NCBI RefSeq assembly: GCF_000407185.1
Contig: NZ_KE136481.1
Coordinates: forward strand, 1,211,636-1,275,635
Origin: Enterococcus malodoratus ATCC 43197
GTDB lineage: Bacteria; Bacillota; Bacilli; Lactobacillales; Enterococcaceae
Direction: 5' to 3'
Length of the DNA stretch: 64,000 bases
The first letter of the stretch is position 1. Each line of letters begins with the position of its first letter. Below the pieces are notes generated by a model. That model did no database searches. It saw only the letters and a program-made list of their open reading frames with translations, and was not told the origin of the DNA. The position numbers and the translations under genes were made by a program. Shown here in pieces: positions 1-8,464 of this stretch.

Positions 1-356
1 TCTACACCAAAAATCGCATTTGATAAAGGAATCCAAATTCCGGATCCTACATTCACCATCCAAATAATGTAAGAGGCATACCACATAAATGTGCCGATAA
101 AGGCAAATTTGGGGTTAAATGATTCTGCCATCCAGGAATAAATTCCACCCTTACGATCTTTAAACGCTGCACCGTATTCTGAAAGCATAAATGCAAAAGG
201 CAAGAAAAATGTAACTGCGGCCAACACATACCAAAGTATTGATGCATAACCCATCAAATAGAACGCTCGTGTAATATTAGTGAAGCCAAATACCGAAGTA
301 AAAATCATAAGAATAAGTGAGATCAGTGTTAATTTCTTTTTCTTGGGGCTCGACAT
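1..356 (-). CDS. APC-family amino-acid permease, YjeM-like (N-terminal part, cut by window edge)
   Basis: The gene starts at 356 behind a GGAGG ribosome-binding site and runs off the left edge, leaving about 118 residues. The protein opens with a basic stretch (SSPKKKKL), then a first membrane helix containing FTSVFGFTN, a second helix around YASILWYVLAAVTFFLPF, and the segment GGIYSWMAESF. This arrangement is typical of amino acid/polyamine permeases of the GadC/YjeM type, in which the GGIYSW segment follows helix 2. It would be an integral membrane amino-acid transporter. The substrate cannot be told from this fragment. A possible catabolite-control site lies about 170 bp upstream. Family assignment is fairly secure; the YjeM subgroup is from memory of similar sequences. 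Confidence 0.75.
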   Translation of the reverse strand, partial: MSSPKKKKLTLISLILMIFTSVFGFTNITRAFYLMGYASILWYVLAAVTFFLPFAFMLSEYGAAFKDRKGGIYSWMAESFNPKFAFIGTFMWYASYIIWMVNVGSGIWIPLSNAIFGV

Positions 357-525
357 AACTATTTCCTCCAATTTGTATTTTTATAACGAACCGATTAGCT
401 CCTTTCTTTCAATACTTAATAAAAAGTGTTTTTTTATTGATTCGTTTTGTTAGGAAAATTGTAGGAATATTTAAAGAATAAAACAACAAAACTGGTGTAG
501 TTTTTAGCAAAGTATCACTCTCAAA

Positions 526-539
526 AGAAAACGCTTTCT
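526..539. promoter_or_regulatory. Candidate cre (CcpA) site upstream of the permease
   Basis: AGAAAACGCTTTCT is a near-perfect inverted repeat centred on CG and close to the consensus TGAAANCGNTTTCA. It lies about 170 bp upstream of the leftward permease start at 356. The rest of the 357-740 gap is AT-rich, and I see no gene in it. CcpA control is inferred from the motif only. Confidence 0.4.
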
Positions 540-740
540 ATTTTTAATAAAAATTATCCGTTATTTTTATTTAGGGCAAAAACTAACTGATAGGTTGAAA
601 CACTGCGGCTTAGAGAATCTCCCCCTTCTAAACCAGTACAGTTTGCCGTTAAATGATCTGTCGTCAGAAATTAGAAAAAAAGCTGCTCCTCTCATGAATA
701 AATAATGTGTATGGTCCTCGATTCATCAGTTTTAAGCAGT

Positions 741-772
741 AAAAAAGAGGCACGAAGAAAACTTCGTGCCTC
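741..772 (-). terminator. Rho-independent terminator after the ABC exporter pair
   Basis: Arms GAGGCACGAAG (747-757) and CTTCGTGCCTC (762-772) pair perfectly around a four-base loop. On the minus strand they are followed by six T. This ends the leftward two-gene ABC exporter operon. Confidence 0.9.
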
Positions 773-785
773 TGATCATATTGTT

Positions 786-2546
786 CTATTCTGCTTCTTC
801 CATAAACTGACTATTATAAAGCTGTTCATAGAAGCCGCCTTGTGCTAATAATTCAAGATGCGTCCCGTGTTCAATGATCTGTCCATCTCTCATCACTAAG
901 ATGTGATCTGCATCGCGAATTGTCGATAAACGGTGAGCAATTACAAAACTAGTTCGACCTTCCATCACTCGATCCATCGCTTTTTGGATCAGACCCTCTA
1001 GTCGAGTATCTACCGAACTAGTAGCTTCATCTAAAATCAAGATTTTGGGATCAGAGATAATTGCACGAGCAATCGTCAATAATTGTTTCTGACCAAGCGA
1101 AACATTATTCCCTTCTGAGTTGATCTCCATCTCATAACCGCCTGGCATTGTACGAATAAAATGATCGACATTGGCAGTCTTGGCCGCATCAACCACTTCA
1201 TAATCTGTGGCCTCCAGCCGTCCAAAGCGAATATTATCGCCAATCGTTCCTTCATATAACCAAGCATCCTGCAAAACCATCCCGAATAGCGAACGAACAT
1301 CGGAACGATTCATTTCTTGGGTATTCACGCCATCAATCAAAATTCTTCCGCTGTTGATATCATAAAAGCGCATCAACAAATTGATCAAAGTTGTTTTGCC
1401 AGCACCGGTCGGTCCAACGATCGCTACCGTTTCACCTGCCTTAACCTCAGAACTCAAATCCTCAATCAGCGGTTTCTTCGGATCGTAACTGAATTTAACA
1501 TGATCGAAAACGACATTTCCTTGAACGGGTTCTGGCAATGGCAGATCTTGTTCATTCAATATTTCTTCTGGTTCATCCAGAATTTCAAAGACCCGCTTAG
1601 CCGAAGCCGATGCACTTTGGATCATCGAAGACAATTGCGTGATTTCTCCCATCGGTTGGCTGACTTGCCAAATATATTGAATGAAGGCTTGCAGCTGACC
1701 AACTAGGATTACACCATGAATCACGTTCCAACTACCTAAAAGCGCCATTGCAATATAGGTTGCATACGCAGTTAATTGAACAAGCGGCTGCATTAAGCTG
1801 GACACAAAAGCTGCTCGAAAACCAAATCGACGCAATTCGTGGTTGACTTCACTGAACCCGGCTAAGGTCTCTTGTTCGCGGCCGTAAAGCTTCAAAACAC
1901 TGAAACCCGTCATATTTTCTTGTACGAAACCATTCAAGTCTCCAAGCGAATTTTGCATTCCTTGGAAATCTTTTTGCGACACCTGTACGATCTTTCGTGA
2001 GATCACGATTGATAAAGGAATCATGATCATAGATAAAATTGCCATCATGGGATTAATATAAAACATCATGCCCACTGCTAACAAAATTCCTAAAACAGCG
2101 TTGATCGATTTAATAATCGCTTGTTGCATAGCATTACTTACAGCATCCACATCGTTAGTCACCCGTGACAGGATATTCCCTTGCTGGTTACGGTCAAAAT
2201 AGGATACCGGCAGACGATTGATTTTTGCTTCAATATCATCTCGCAGATCCCGCATCGCGGATTGAACCACATTAGCCATCAACCAACCAGTCCCTAACTG
2301 AGTAACACAATAGAAAATACCAACAATCACAATCACGATCAGCCATTTAAATACATAATCAAAATTGACCGGTTCTACTTGTGCGATATTTTTACTGACC
2401 TCAGTTGTTGGCAAACCTGTTAAATACGGCAGCCACGTTCCTAAAACCAGGGTTCCTACGGCAAGGACTAAAACTAAGATAAATGATTTTTTGTAAGGAT
2501 TAATATAATGCATCAAACGCTTTAAGGAAGAAGTATATTTTCTCAT
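786..2546 (-). CDS. ABC exporter half-transporter, ATP-binding/permease (second subunit)
   Basis: A 586-residue fused exporter subunit: six-helix membrane domain (about residues 1-320), then a nucleotide-binding domain with Walker A GPTGAGKTT (378-386) and a full Walker B with catalytic Glu, ILILDE (502-507). Its signature is VSLGQ rather than LSGGQ. The start overlaps the stop of the upstream subunit by 4 bp (ATGA), so the two are translationally coupled. The upstream partner has a normal signature but lacks the catalytic Glu. These complementary defects are the hallmark of heterodimeric multidrug exporters such as LmrCD, BmrCD and TM287/288. Enterococcal EfrAB and EfrCD are the obvious relatives, but I cannot tell which one this is. 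Drug export is inferred from the family. Confidence 0.88.
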   Translation of the reverse strand: MRKYTSSLKRLMHYINPYKKSFILVLVLAVGTLVLGTWLPYLTGLPTTEVSKNIAQVEPVNFDYVFKWLIVIVIVGIFYCVTQLGTGWLMANVVQSAMRDLRDDIEAKINRLPVSYFDRNQQGNILSRVTNDVDAVSNAMQQAIIKSINAVLGILLAVGMMFYINPMMAILSMIMIPLSIVISRKIVQVSQKDFQGMQNSLGDLNGFVQENMTGFSVLKLYGREQETLAGFSEVNHELRRFGFRAAFVSSLMQPLVQLTAYATYIAMALLGSWNVIHGVILVGQLQAFIQYIWQVSQPMGEITQLSSMIQSASASAKRVFEILDEPEEILNEQDLPLPEPVQGNVVFDHVKFSYDPKKPLIEDLSSEVKAGETVAIVGPTGAGKTTLINLLMRFYDINSGRILIDGVNTQEMNRSDVRSLFGMVLQDAWLYEGTIGDNIRFGRLEATDYEVVDAAKTANVDHFIRTMPGGYEMEINSEGNNVSLGQKQLLTIARAIISDPKILILDEATSSVDTRLEGLIQKAMDRVMEGRTSFVIAHRLSTIRDADHILVMRDGQIIEHGTHLELLAQGGFYEQLYNSQFMEEAE

Positions 2547-4273
2547 GCTAATTCCTCCTTCGATAATTGTGATGCGGCAATGTCATAATAAATTGGACAT
2601 TTTTCCAACAGTTCTCGGTGGGAGCCTATACCCACGACATCCCCTTCGTTAAGAACCACAATTTTATCTGCATGCATGATCGTGCCGACACGCTGCGCGA
2701 CAATCAAAACAGCAGAATCAGTCGTTTCCTTTTTCAAACGAGCGCGTAATTTCGCGTCTGTTTGATAATCCAGTGCAGAAAAGCTGTCATCAAAAATATA
2801 TATTTCTGGACGACGGATCACCGCACGGGCGATTGCTAAACGCTGCTTTTGGCCACCAGAGAAATTACTACCGCCCTCTGCCAGCTCCTCTTGATAACCA
2901 TCTGGTTTTTGTGCGATAAAATCTGCTGCTTGCGCAATCTCTGCCGCCAGCTCCATTTCCTCTTGGGTTGCGTCTTTCTTTCCGTAACGCAAATTATCCG
3001 CGATCGTTCCAGTAAATAATTGAGCCTTTTGCGGAATATAGCCGATTTTTTCACGTAAATCCTTTAAACGATAATCTCGAACATCCTGACCGTCAACTAA
3101 AACCTGGCCCGCTGTCACATCGTAGAAACGGGGAATTAATTGAATTAATGTTGATTTTCCTGACCCAGTACTCCCGATAAATGCTACTGTTTCTCCGGGA
3201 TTCGCTGTAAAGCTGACATTGCGAATCACAGGGCTTTCTGCATGCCCAGGATAAGCAAACGTTACATCACGAAATTCCAACGAACTTTTTTTAGTTGGTT
3301 CCACTGTCTTTTCAGGATTGTCCTTGATCAGCGGATCCATATCAAAAACTTCTTGAATTCGCTGTGCTGAAACATTTGCTCGAGGATACATCATAAAGAC
3401 CGTTGCAAAAAGCATGAAAGAAAACAATGCGTGGAAAATATACTCGATAAAAGCAATCAATGTTCCAACTGCCAAAGAGCCGTCACTGATTTGAACTGTT
3501 CCATTCCAAATGATCAAGACCATCACAATATTAAATAGAAAGAAAAAACCCGGCTGTGCTACTGCCATTAAGTGAAACAAACTCTTAGAACTATTTGTAT
3601 ATGCATCATTGACTAAACGGAAACGCATTTCTTCAAATTTTTCATTAACAAACGCACGGATTACTCGTAGTCCTGATAAGTTTTCTCGCAATATCCCATT
3701 GATATTGTCTAAGTTTTTTTGCTGCTTCGTCGACAATGGTTCTGAATATTTTGCAATCAGAATGACTGCTAACAACAATATCGGCAGCGCCAACAAAACG
3801 TAAAAACCTAAGCCTGGACTCGTACGCATAATCAAGTACAAGCTCATCCCAAACATCATTGGGGTCATAAAACCAGTCGTCAAAATATTTTGCATGAACA
3901 ACATGATTTGATAAGCATCATTTGTTGCTCTAGTAATCAATGAAGGTACACCGATCTGCTCGTACTCTGAATGAGAAAAAGTCTGAACTTTTTCAAAAAG
4001 ATCATCTCGTATTGCCGCTACCATTCTAGATGTGATTTGAGAACTGAAGTAACGCAATGAGATACTCATGATAATTCCAATTACAGTAATCGCAATCATC
4101 ACAATACCCATTCTTTGAACATAGTCAAAATCGTTATTTCCAATTCCTTTATCGATCATCATGGCTAAAATCGTCGGCAACCCCAACTCAATCAAGATAA
4201 ATCCAAAAACACTGATGAAATCAAACAATAATAGCTTCTTGTAACGCAAGGTATACCGCAACATCAACTTCAT
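2543..4273 (-). CDS. ABC exporter half-transporter, ATP-binding/permease (first subunit, degenerate catalytic site)
   Basis: A 576-residue ABC exporter half: membrane domain (about 1-310), Walker A GSTGSGKST (367-375), intact signature FSGGQ (about 471-475) and Walker B IYIFDD (491-496). The residue that should be the catalytic Glu is Asp. It pairs with the 786-2546 subunit, whose signature is altered. Together they give one competent and one degenerate ATP site, as known for heterodimeric type IV exporters. This is the first gene of a two-gene leftward operon. The start is ATG with no good alternative. Likely role: drug or lipid efflux at the cytoplasmic membrane, as for the EfrAB/EfrCD/LmrCD families. 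Confidence 0.88.
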   Translation of the reverse strand: MKLMLRYTLRYKKLLLFDFISVFGFILIELGLPTILAMMIDKGIGNNDFDYVQRMGIVMIAITVIGIIMSISLRYFSSQITSRMVAAIRDDLFEKVQTFSHSEYEQIGVPSLITRATNDAYQIMLFMQNILTTGFMTPMMFGMSLYLIMRTSPGLGFYVLLALPILLLAVILIAKYSEPLSTKQQKNLDNINGILRENLSGLRVIRAFVNEKFEEMRFRLVNDAYTNSSKSLFHLMAVAQPGFFFLFNIVMVLIIWNGTVQISDGSLAVGTLIAFIEYIFHALFSFMLFATVFMMYPRANVSAQRIQEVFDMDPLIKDNPEKTVEPTKKSSLEFRDVTFAYPGHAESPVIRNVSFTANPGETVAFIGSTGSGKSTLIQLIPRFYDVTAGQVLVDGQDVRDYRLKDLREKIGYIPQKAQLFTGTIADNLRYGKKDATQEEMELAAEIAQAADFIAQKPDGYQEELAEGGSNFSGGQKQRLAIARAVIRRPEIYIFDDSFSALDYQTDAKLRARLKKETTDSAVLIVAQRVGTIMHADKIVVLNEGDVVGIGSHRELLEKCPIYYDIAASQLSKEELA

Positions 4274-4439
4274 TATTCTCGCCTCTTTCTATACCGTAAT
4301 GTCTCCAATATAGCATAAATGAACTTCTTCTGCCCGCTTAGAAAATTGTTTTTTTATTTTGTTTTTTAGACTTTCTGAAAATTTCTTATGAATCCCCATT
4401 TCACTTCCTAGTTTCTATACTTCTCATTTATTCTGTGAT

Positions 4440-4631
4440 AAACTACAAGTAATTGTTGTAAGGACAACCCAAAGAACGGTGAAATTATTTTTTCAAGCAA
4501 GAAGCAAAGACGAGGCTTCTTCTCAGCGCTTTAGCCAAAGCTAAGTCGTCGAGCATAAGAAAATAGGTGGCAGCCGCCCCTCATTTTGTCGTGGAAAAAA
4601 TTGCTATAAAGCAAATAAAGGAGATAGATTC
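4440..4631 (+). promoter_or_regulatory. Structured 5' leader of rpoY-rnjA
   Basis: The 358-bp gap before rpoY is not empty. It holds a hairpin GTTGT-AAGG-ACAAC (4455-4468). Further on is a nested structure: outer arms GACGA (4509-4513) and TCGTC (4546-4550) enclose TTAGC-CAAA-GCTAA (4531-4544). The ribosome-binding site AAAGGAGAT precedes rpoY. No terminator-like T-run follows the hairpins. A role in controlling RNase J1/RpoY expression is inference; the family is unknown to me. Confidence 0.45.
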
Positions 4632-4844
4632 ATGATTTACAAAGTTTATTATCAAGAAACCAAAGAACGCAATCCAAAACGTGAGCAAACACAATCATTG
4701 TATGTGGAAGCGGACAACGAAGAAATGGTTCACAATTTATTACGCGAGAATACCCCATATAACGTGGAATATATCCAACTTTTAGAAGGCAACCACTTAG
4801 AATACGAAAAAGAAAATGCCGACTTTAAGTTAACGGAGTTCTAA
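4632..4844 (+). CDS. rpoY: RNA polymerase epsilon subunit
   Basis: A 70-residue protein starting [10 protein letters not shown], with the acidic/aromatic pattern of the Firmicutes RNA polymerase epsilon subunit (formerly YkzG, DUF1447). This small subunit binds core polymerase near the downstream jaw. It sits directly upstream of rnjA with one base between stop and start, the standard arrangement in Bacilli, so the two are co-transcribed and probably translationally coupled. The start is set by AAAGGAGAT eight bases upstream. Transcription probably begins in the structured leader in front of it. Confidence 0.93.
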   Translation: MIYKVYYQETKERNPKREQTQSLYVEADNEEMVHNLLRENTPYNVEYIQLLEGNHLEYEKENADFKLTEF

Positions 4845-4845
4845 T

Positions 4846-6522
4846 ATGAAACTTTCGCTAAAAAACAATGAAACTGGTGTCTTTGCCATTGGTGGATTGG
4901 GCGAAATCGGAAAAAATATGTATGGGGTTCAATTTCAAGATGAGATCATCATCATTGATGCTGGAATAAAATTTCCCGAAGATGATCTGCTAGGAATTGA
5001 TTATGTCATTCCCGATTTTAGTTATGTTGTCCAAAATATCAATAAAGTAAAAGCACTCGTGATTACTCACGGACATGAGGATCATATCGGTGGTGTGCCT
5101 TATTTATTAAAGCAAGCCAATATTCCGATCTACGCTGGCGCACTAGCTTTGGCACTGATCAAAAACAAATTGGATGAGCACGGTTTACTGCGTGACGCAG
5201 AATTGCATGAGATCGATGAAGATTCTGTGATTCGCTTCCGTAAAACATCTGTAAGCTTTTTCCGCACCACTCACAGTATTCCTGATCCATTAGGTGTTGT
5301 TGTTAAAACTCCTTCTGGAAATGTTGTGGAAACCGGAGATTTCAAATTCGACTTCACACCGGTTGGTCAACCTGCAAACTTGCATCGCATGGCAAAGCTT
5401 GGAGAAGAAGGCGTTTTGTGCCTGCTTTCTGACAGTACCAACGCAGAAGTCCCAACCTTTACTAAGTCTGAGCAATCGATCGGTCAATCGATCTTGCGTA
5501 TTATGGGAAAAATCGAAGGTCGAATCATTTTCGCCACCTTCGCCTCTAACATTTCTCGTTTGCAGCAAGCTGCTTCGGCTGCTGTTGCCACGGGACGTAA
5601 AATCGCTGTATTCGGCCGCAGTATGGAAAATGCGATCGTCAATGGACAAAAATTAGGTTACATTGATGTGCCTGATGGTACTTTTGTTGATGCTCACGAA
5701 ATCAACCATTTGCCGGCCAATGAATTGATGATTTTATGTACCGGATCTCAAGGTGAACCTATGGCGGCTCTATCACGGATCGCGAACGGAACACACCGTC
5801 AGATCCAGATTCAGCCAGACGATACCGTGATCTTTTCAAGTTCACCCATCCCTGGAAATACTACCAGCGTCAATCATTTGATCAACTTGCTCTCTGAAGC
5901 TGGTGCCGAAGTAATCCATGGAAAAGTTAACAATATCCACACTTCTGGTCACGGCAGTCAGCAAGAACAAAAATTGATGCTCCGTTTAATGAAACCAAAA
6001 TATTTTGTTCCGATTCATGGTGAATTCAGAATGTTGAAAATCCATGCCGGCTTAGCACAGGATACTGGTGTTCCTGAAGAAAATTGTTTCATCATGGAAA
6101 ATGGTGATATGCTTGCGCTAACCGCGGACAGCGCTCGGCGTGCAGGTCATTTTAACGCGAGTGATGTATATGTGGACGGCAGCGGTATCGGTGATATCGG
6201 AAACGTCGTCTTGCGCGATCGCCGTATTCTTTCTGAAGAAGGCTTAGTCTTAGCTGTCGCTACAGTTGATATTGAGAAGAAAGAAATTTTAGCTGGTCCA
6301 GACATTTTGTCTCGAGGATTTGTCTATATGCGTGAATCTGGCGAAATGATCAATGAAGGACAACGAATCTTATTCCATGCCTTGCGAGAAGCTCTGAATG
6401 AGACTGGTTGCACTGAAACAAAATTGAAAAACGCAATGGTCGCTGCATTACAGCCGTTTCTATTTGATCAAACTGAACGTCACCCAATGATCTTGCCTAT
6501 GATCATGACACCAGATATTTAA
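4846..6522 (+). CDS. rnjA: Ribonuclease J1
   Basis: A 558-residue metallo-beta-lactamase/beta-CASP nuclease, matching the roughly 555 aa of Bacillus RNase J1. The zinc motif HGHEDH is at 75-80, followed by IGG. A later conserved stretch reads NIHTSGHGS and then FVPIHGE, the C-terminal metal and substrate residues. RNase J1 has 5'-3' exonuclease and endonuclease activity and is central to mRNA decay and rRNA maturation in low-GC Gram-positives. It is the second gene of the rpoY-rnjA operon and is followed by a strong terminator at 6545-6578. Nothing is truncated. Confidence 0.96.
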   Translation: MKLSLKNNETGVFAIGGLGEIGKNMYGVQFQDEIIIIDAGIKFPEDDLLGIDYVIPDFSYVVQNINKVKALVITHGHEDHIGGVPYLLKQANIPIYAGALALALIKNKLDEHGLLRDAELHEIDEDSVIRFRKTSVSFFRTTHSIPDPLGVVVKTPSGNVVETGDFKFDFTPVGQPANLHRMAKLGEEGVLCLLSDSTNAEVPTFTKSEQSIGQSILRIMGKIEGRIIFATFASNISRLQQAASAAVATGRKIAVFGRSMENAIVNGQKLGYIDVPDGTFVDAHEINHLPANELMILCTGSQGEPMAALSRIANGTHRQIQIQPDDTVIFSSSPIPGNTTSVNHLINLLSEAGAEVIHGKVNNIHTSGHGSQQEQKLMLRLMKPKYFVPIHGEFRMLKIHAGLAQDTGVPEENCFIMENGDMLALTADSARRAGHFNASDVYVDGSGIGDIGNVVLRDRRILSEEGLVLAVATVDIEKKEILAGPDILSRGFVYMRESGEMINEGQRILFHALREALNETGCTETKLKNAMVAALQPFLFDQTERHPMILPMIMTPDI

Positions 6523-6544
6523 TAGCATTAAAACGTTAGTCAAA

Positions 6545-6578
6545 ACACCTATCTGAAAGCCAGATAGGTGTTTTTTTA
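6545..6578 (+). terminator. Terminator of rpoY-rnjA
   Basis: Arms ACACCTATCTG (6545-6555) and CAGATAGGTGT (6561-6571) pair perfectly and are followed by a run of T to 6578. Confidence 0.93.
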
Positions 6579-6675
6579 TTCAATCCTGCCTATGATACCT
6601 TTTCAGTCCACATAAATAACTAGCGATTTTTTTGCAAAATAAAATATTATTTTCTTGAAATTATCAAAAAATCGA

Positions 6676-6743
6676 TTGACAAATAACCGTATTATTTGCA
6701 CAATGAAGATTAGTTAGAAAGAGCTGATAACTATCACTAGTTA
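6676..6743 (+). promoter_or_regulatory. Promoter with two inverted repeats before the TetR-type regulator
   Basis: TTGACA (6676-6681) and CACAAT (6699-6704) are separated by 17 bp. The spacer carries the perfect inverted repeat CAAATAA-CCGTA-TTATTTG (6680-6698), which would block polymerase if bound. A second repeat, TAACTA-TCAC-TAGTTA (6728-6743), lies between promoter and gene. Autoregulation by the downstream TetR-like protein is the simplest reading. Confidence 0.5.
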
Positions 6744-6783
6744 TTTTATAGTTTCTTGAATTTAGGATAAAGGAAGATTGATT

Positions 6784-7287
6784 ATGGTAAGAACACAACG
6801 CGTGCAACGGAGCCACATTATTGACGGCGCTTATCAACTAATTATTAATGAAGGTTTTAAAAAATTTCATGCCCGCAACATCGCCCAGCATATCGCCTGC
6901 TCGACCCAACCGATCTATCGCGAATTTGCCAACTTGGCTGAATTGAAGTCAGTATTGACTAATCGCATCTTAGTTAAATACACCGACTTTTTAGAAGACC
7001 AAGAACCAAAATCACTGCAGGCTATGTCAACGGCCATTACAAACTATGCAACGGATTATCCAGATGAATTTCATCGTTTTTTCTTACAGGACTCAGACAC
7101 GATTCAATTAGTTAAGCAAGTAACCAGAGAGGTTTTTGCTACTATTCATCCAGAAAAAAGTGATTGTTTCTTTTTTGACTTTTTCTGGCAGTATTGCATC
7201 GGAAAAGCCGCCTTAGCGATCAATAACGCTAACCATACCGAAGATTTAGAGGAAGATCGTTTCTTTGAATTTTCATTAGAAAGCTAA
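6784..7287 (+). CDS. TetR/AcrR-family transcriptional regulator
   Basis: About 167 residues. The N-terminal third has the TetR helix-turn-helix pattern: IIDGAYQLIINEGFKKFHARNIA, then CSTQPIYREFANLAEL, where QPIYREF matches the usual recognition-helix end. The C-terminal two thirds are helical and presumably bind a ligand. ATG at 6784 is preferred over an in-frame TTG at 6778, because the AAAGGAAG site is correctly spaced for it. The protein is a little short for TetR (usually about 190). No obvious target gene is adjacent; the next gene is a convergent cold-shock gene. The inverted repeats just upstream are its likely operators. Confidence 0.75.
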   Translation: MVRTQRVQRSHIIDGAYQLIINEGFKKFHARNIAQHIACSTQPIYREFANLAELKSVLTNRILVKYTDFLEDQEPKSLQAMSTAITNYATDYPDEFHRFFLQDSDTIQLVKQVTREVFATIHPEKSDCFFFDFFWQYCIGKAALAINNANHTEDLEEDRFFEFSLES

Positions 7288-7332
7288 TCTCAGGATTACT
7301 CAGAATCGGCATCACATGGTAAAATCGAATGC

Positions 7333-7366
7333 GCAAAAAAAGCCTTAGAGAAATTCTCTAAGGCTT
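7333..7366 (-). terminator. Terminator of the cold-shock gene (probably bidirectional)
   Basis: Arms AAGCCTTAGAGAA (7340-7352) and TTCTCTAAGGCTT (7354-7366) form a long hairpin. On the minus strand it is followed by seven T. It lies between the convergent regulator and cold-shock genes and may stop both transcripts. Confidence 0.88.
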
Positions 7367-7372
7367 GTCGTT

Positions 7373-7573
7373 TTATTGTTTAACTACGTTAGCTGCTTGA
7401 GGTCCACGATCGCTTTCTTCAACGTCAAAAGTTACTGCTTGACCTTCTTCGATTGTTTTAAAGCCGTCACCTTGGATAGCTGAGAAATGTACGAATACAT
7501 CGCTGCCATCTTCGCGAGTAATGAAGCCAAAACCTTTTTCTGCGTTAAACCATTTTACTGTTCCGTTTTCCAT
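7373..7573 (-). CDS. Cold-shock protein (CspA family)
   Basis: A 66-residue single cold-shock domain with both RNA-binding motifs: [15 protein letters not shown] (RNP1 region) and VFVHFSAI (RNP2). It binds single-stranded RNA/DNA and acts as an RNA chaperone and transcription antiterminator. The start is set by GGAGGA. The roughly 150 bp upstream hold no gene; a long leader is usual for this family, and this stretch probably serves as one. It ends in a strong terminator. Very secure family call; which Csp paralogue it is cannot be told. Confidence 0.96.
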   Translation of the reverse strand: MENGTVKWFNAEKGFGFITREDGSDVFVHFSAIQGDGFKTIEEGQAVTFDVEESDRGPQAANVVKQ

Positions 7574-7724
7574 GAATAAAATCCTCCTCGTGCCTAAGCA
7601 CTAATTGATTGTAACATTGCCGGCCTACGAAAAGGGAAACATACGTATACCAACTCGCAACTCAAACAAAATTACAATAATAGTTTAACACTGGTTTTAT
7701 CTAGCGCGCAAGGGTTTTCAATTG

Positions 7725-8414
7725 CTACTTTAAGTATTTTTCTTCACGTAAACTGAAATATTTGGTTTCTCCGACAATAATGTGGTCCATCAGCTCAATT
7801 CCCATCATTGAACCGCACTCTTGAACGCGTTTCGTGAAATCCAAATCGTTTTGCGAAGGCGTCGGATTTCCGGAGGGATGATTATGACCTAAAACTACCC
7901 GTGCGGCACTTATCCGAACGGCCTCGCGAAATATCTCCCGTGGATGCGCGATTGACTGGTTCAATGAACCGATGAAAATCGTCTTCTGTAAAATGATTTC
8001 ATTTTTAGTATTCAAAAAGAGCGCAACTAAATGTTCTTGTTGATAATCCTTCAGCTCTGTGATCAAATGCTGGCCTAAAGATAAGCTAGACTGGATCTTG
8101 CCCATTTTCGGCTGCAACGCTCGGTTGATCCGATACCCAAACTCCATCATCGCCTTCAATTCAATTGCACGTGTTTCCCCGATTCCTTTAAACTGCTGTA
8201 ATTCTTGCAGCGTTGTATGTTTTAGATCATAAAGTGCCGGATATTCACGTAAAATACTGCCTGCCAACTCCATAACATTTTGCTGCCGTGATCCATTCCG
8301 CAGAATGATTGCCAACAGTTCTTGATCAGATAAATGTTTCTCGCCTTCTCGCAGCAATCGTTCTCGCGGCCATGAACTTTCTGGCAGCTCCTGTAGTAAT
8401 AAACTCTTTTCCAT
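7725..8414 (-). CDS. radC: RadC family JAB/MPN-domain protein
   Basis: 229 residues. An N-terminal helix-hairpin-helix region (FKGIGETRAIELKA) is followed by a JAMM metalloprotease-like domain with the metal motif HNHPSGNPTPSQND near the C-terminus. The name radC is historical; a DNA-repair role has not been borne out and the true activity is unclear. It follows the HAD and folC genes in the same direction, but a hairpin at 8420-8458 sits just before it. That hairpin contains its ribosome-binding site (AAAGGAG, six bases before ATG). Length and motifs are complete. Confidence 0.93.
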   Translation of the reverse strand: MEKSLLLQELPESSWPRERLLREGEKHLSDQELLAIILRNGSRQQNVMELAGSILREYPALYDLKHTTLQELQQFKGIGETRAIELKAMMEFGYRINRALQPKMGKIQSSLSLGQHLITELKDYQQEHLVALFLNTKNEIILQKTIFIGSLNQSIAHPREIFREAVRISAARVVLGHNHPSGNPTPSQNDLDFTKRVQECGSMMGIELMDHIIVGETKYFSLREEKYLK

Positions 8415-8419
8415 AAAAA

Positions 8420-8458
8420 ACTCCTTTGCCTACTTTTCATTAAAGTACGCAAAGGAGT
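8420..8458 (-). terminator. Hairpin between HAD gene and radC that contains the radC ribosome-binding site
   Basis: Arms GCAAAGGAGT (8449-8458) and ACTCCTTTGC (8420-8429) pair perfectly. The inner bases TACTTT and AAAGTA extend the stem. On the minus strand the downstream arm is GCAAAGGAGT followed by T's and then the radC ATG. The structure therefore resembles an intrinsic terminator while also burying the radC Shine-Dalgarno sequence. It may limit read-through and translation of radC. Confidence 0.7.
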
Positions 8459-8464
8459 CTATTA

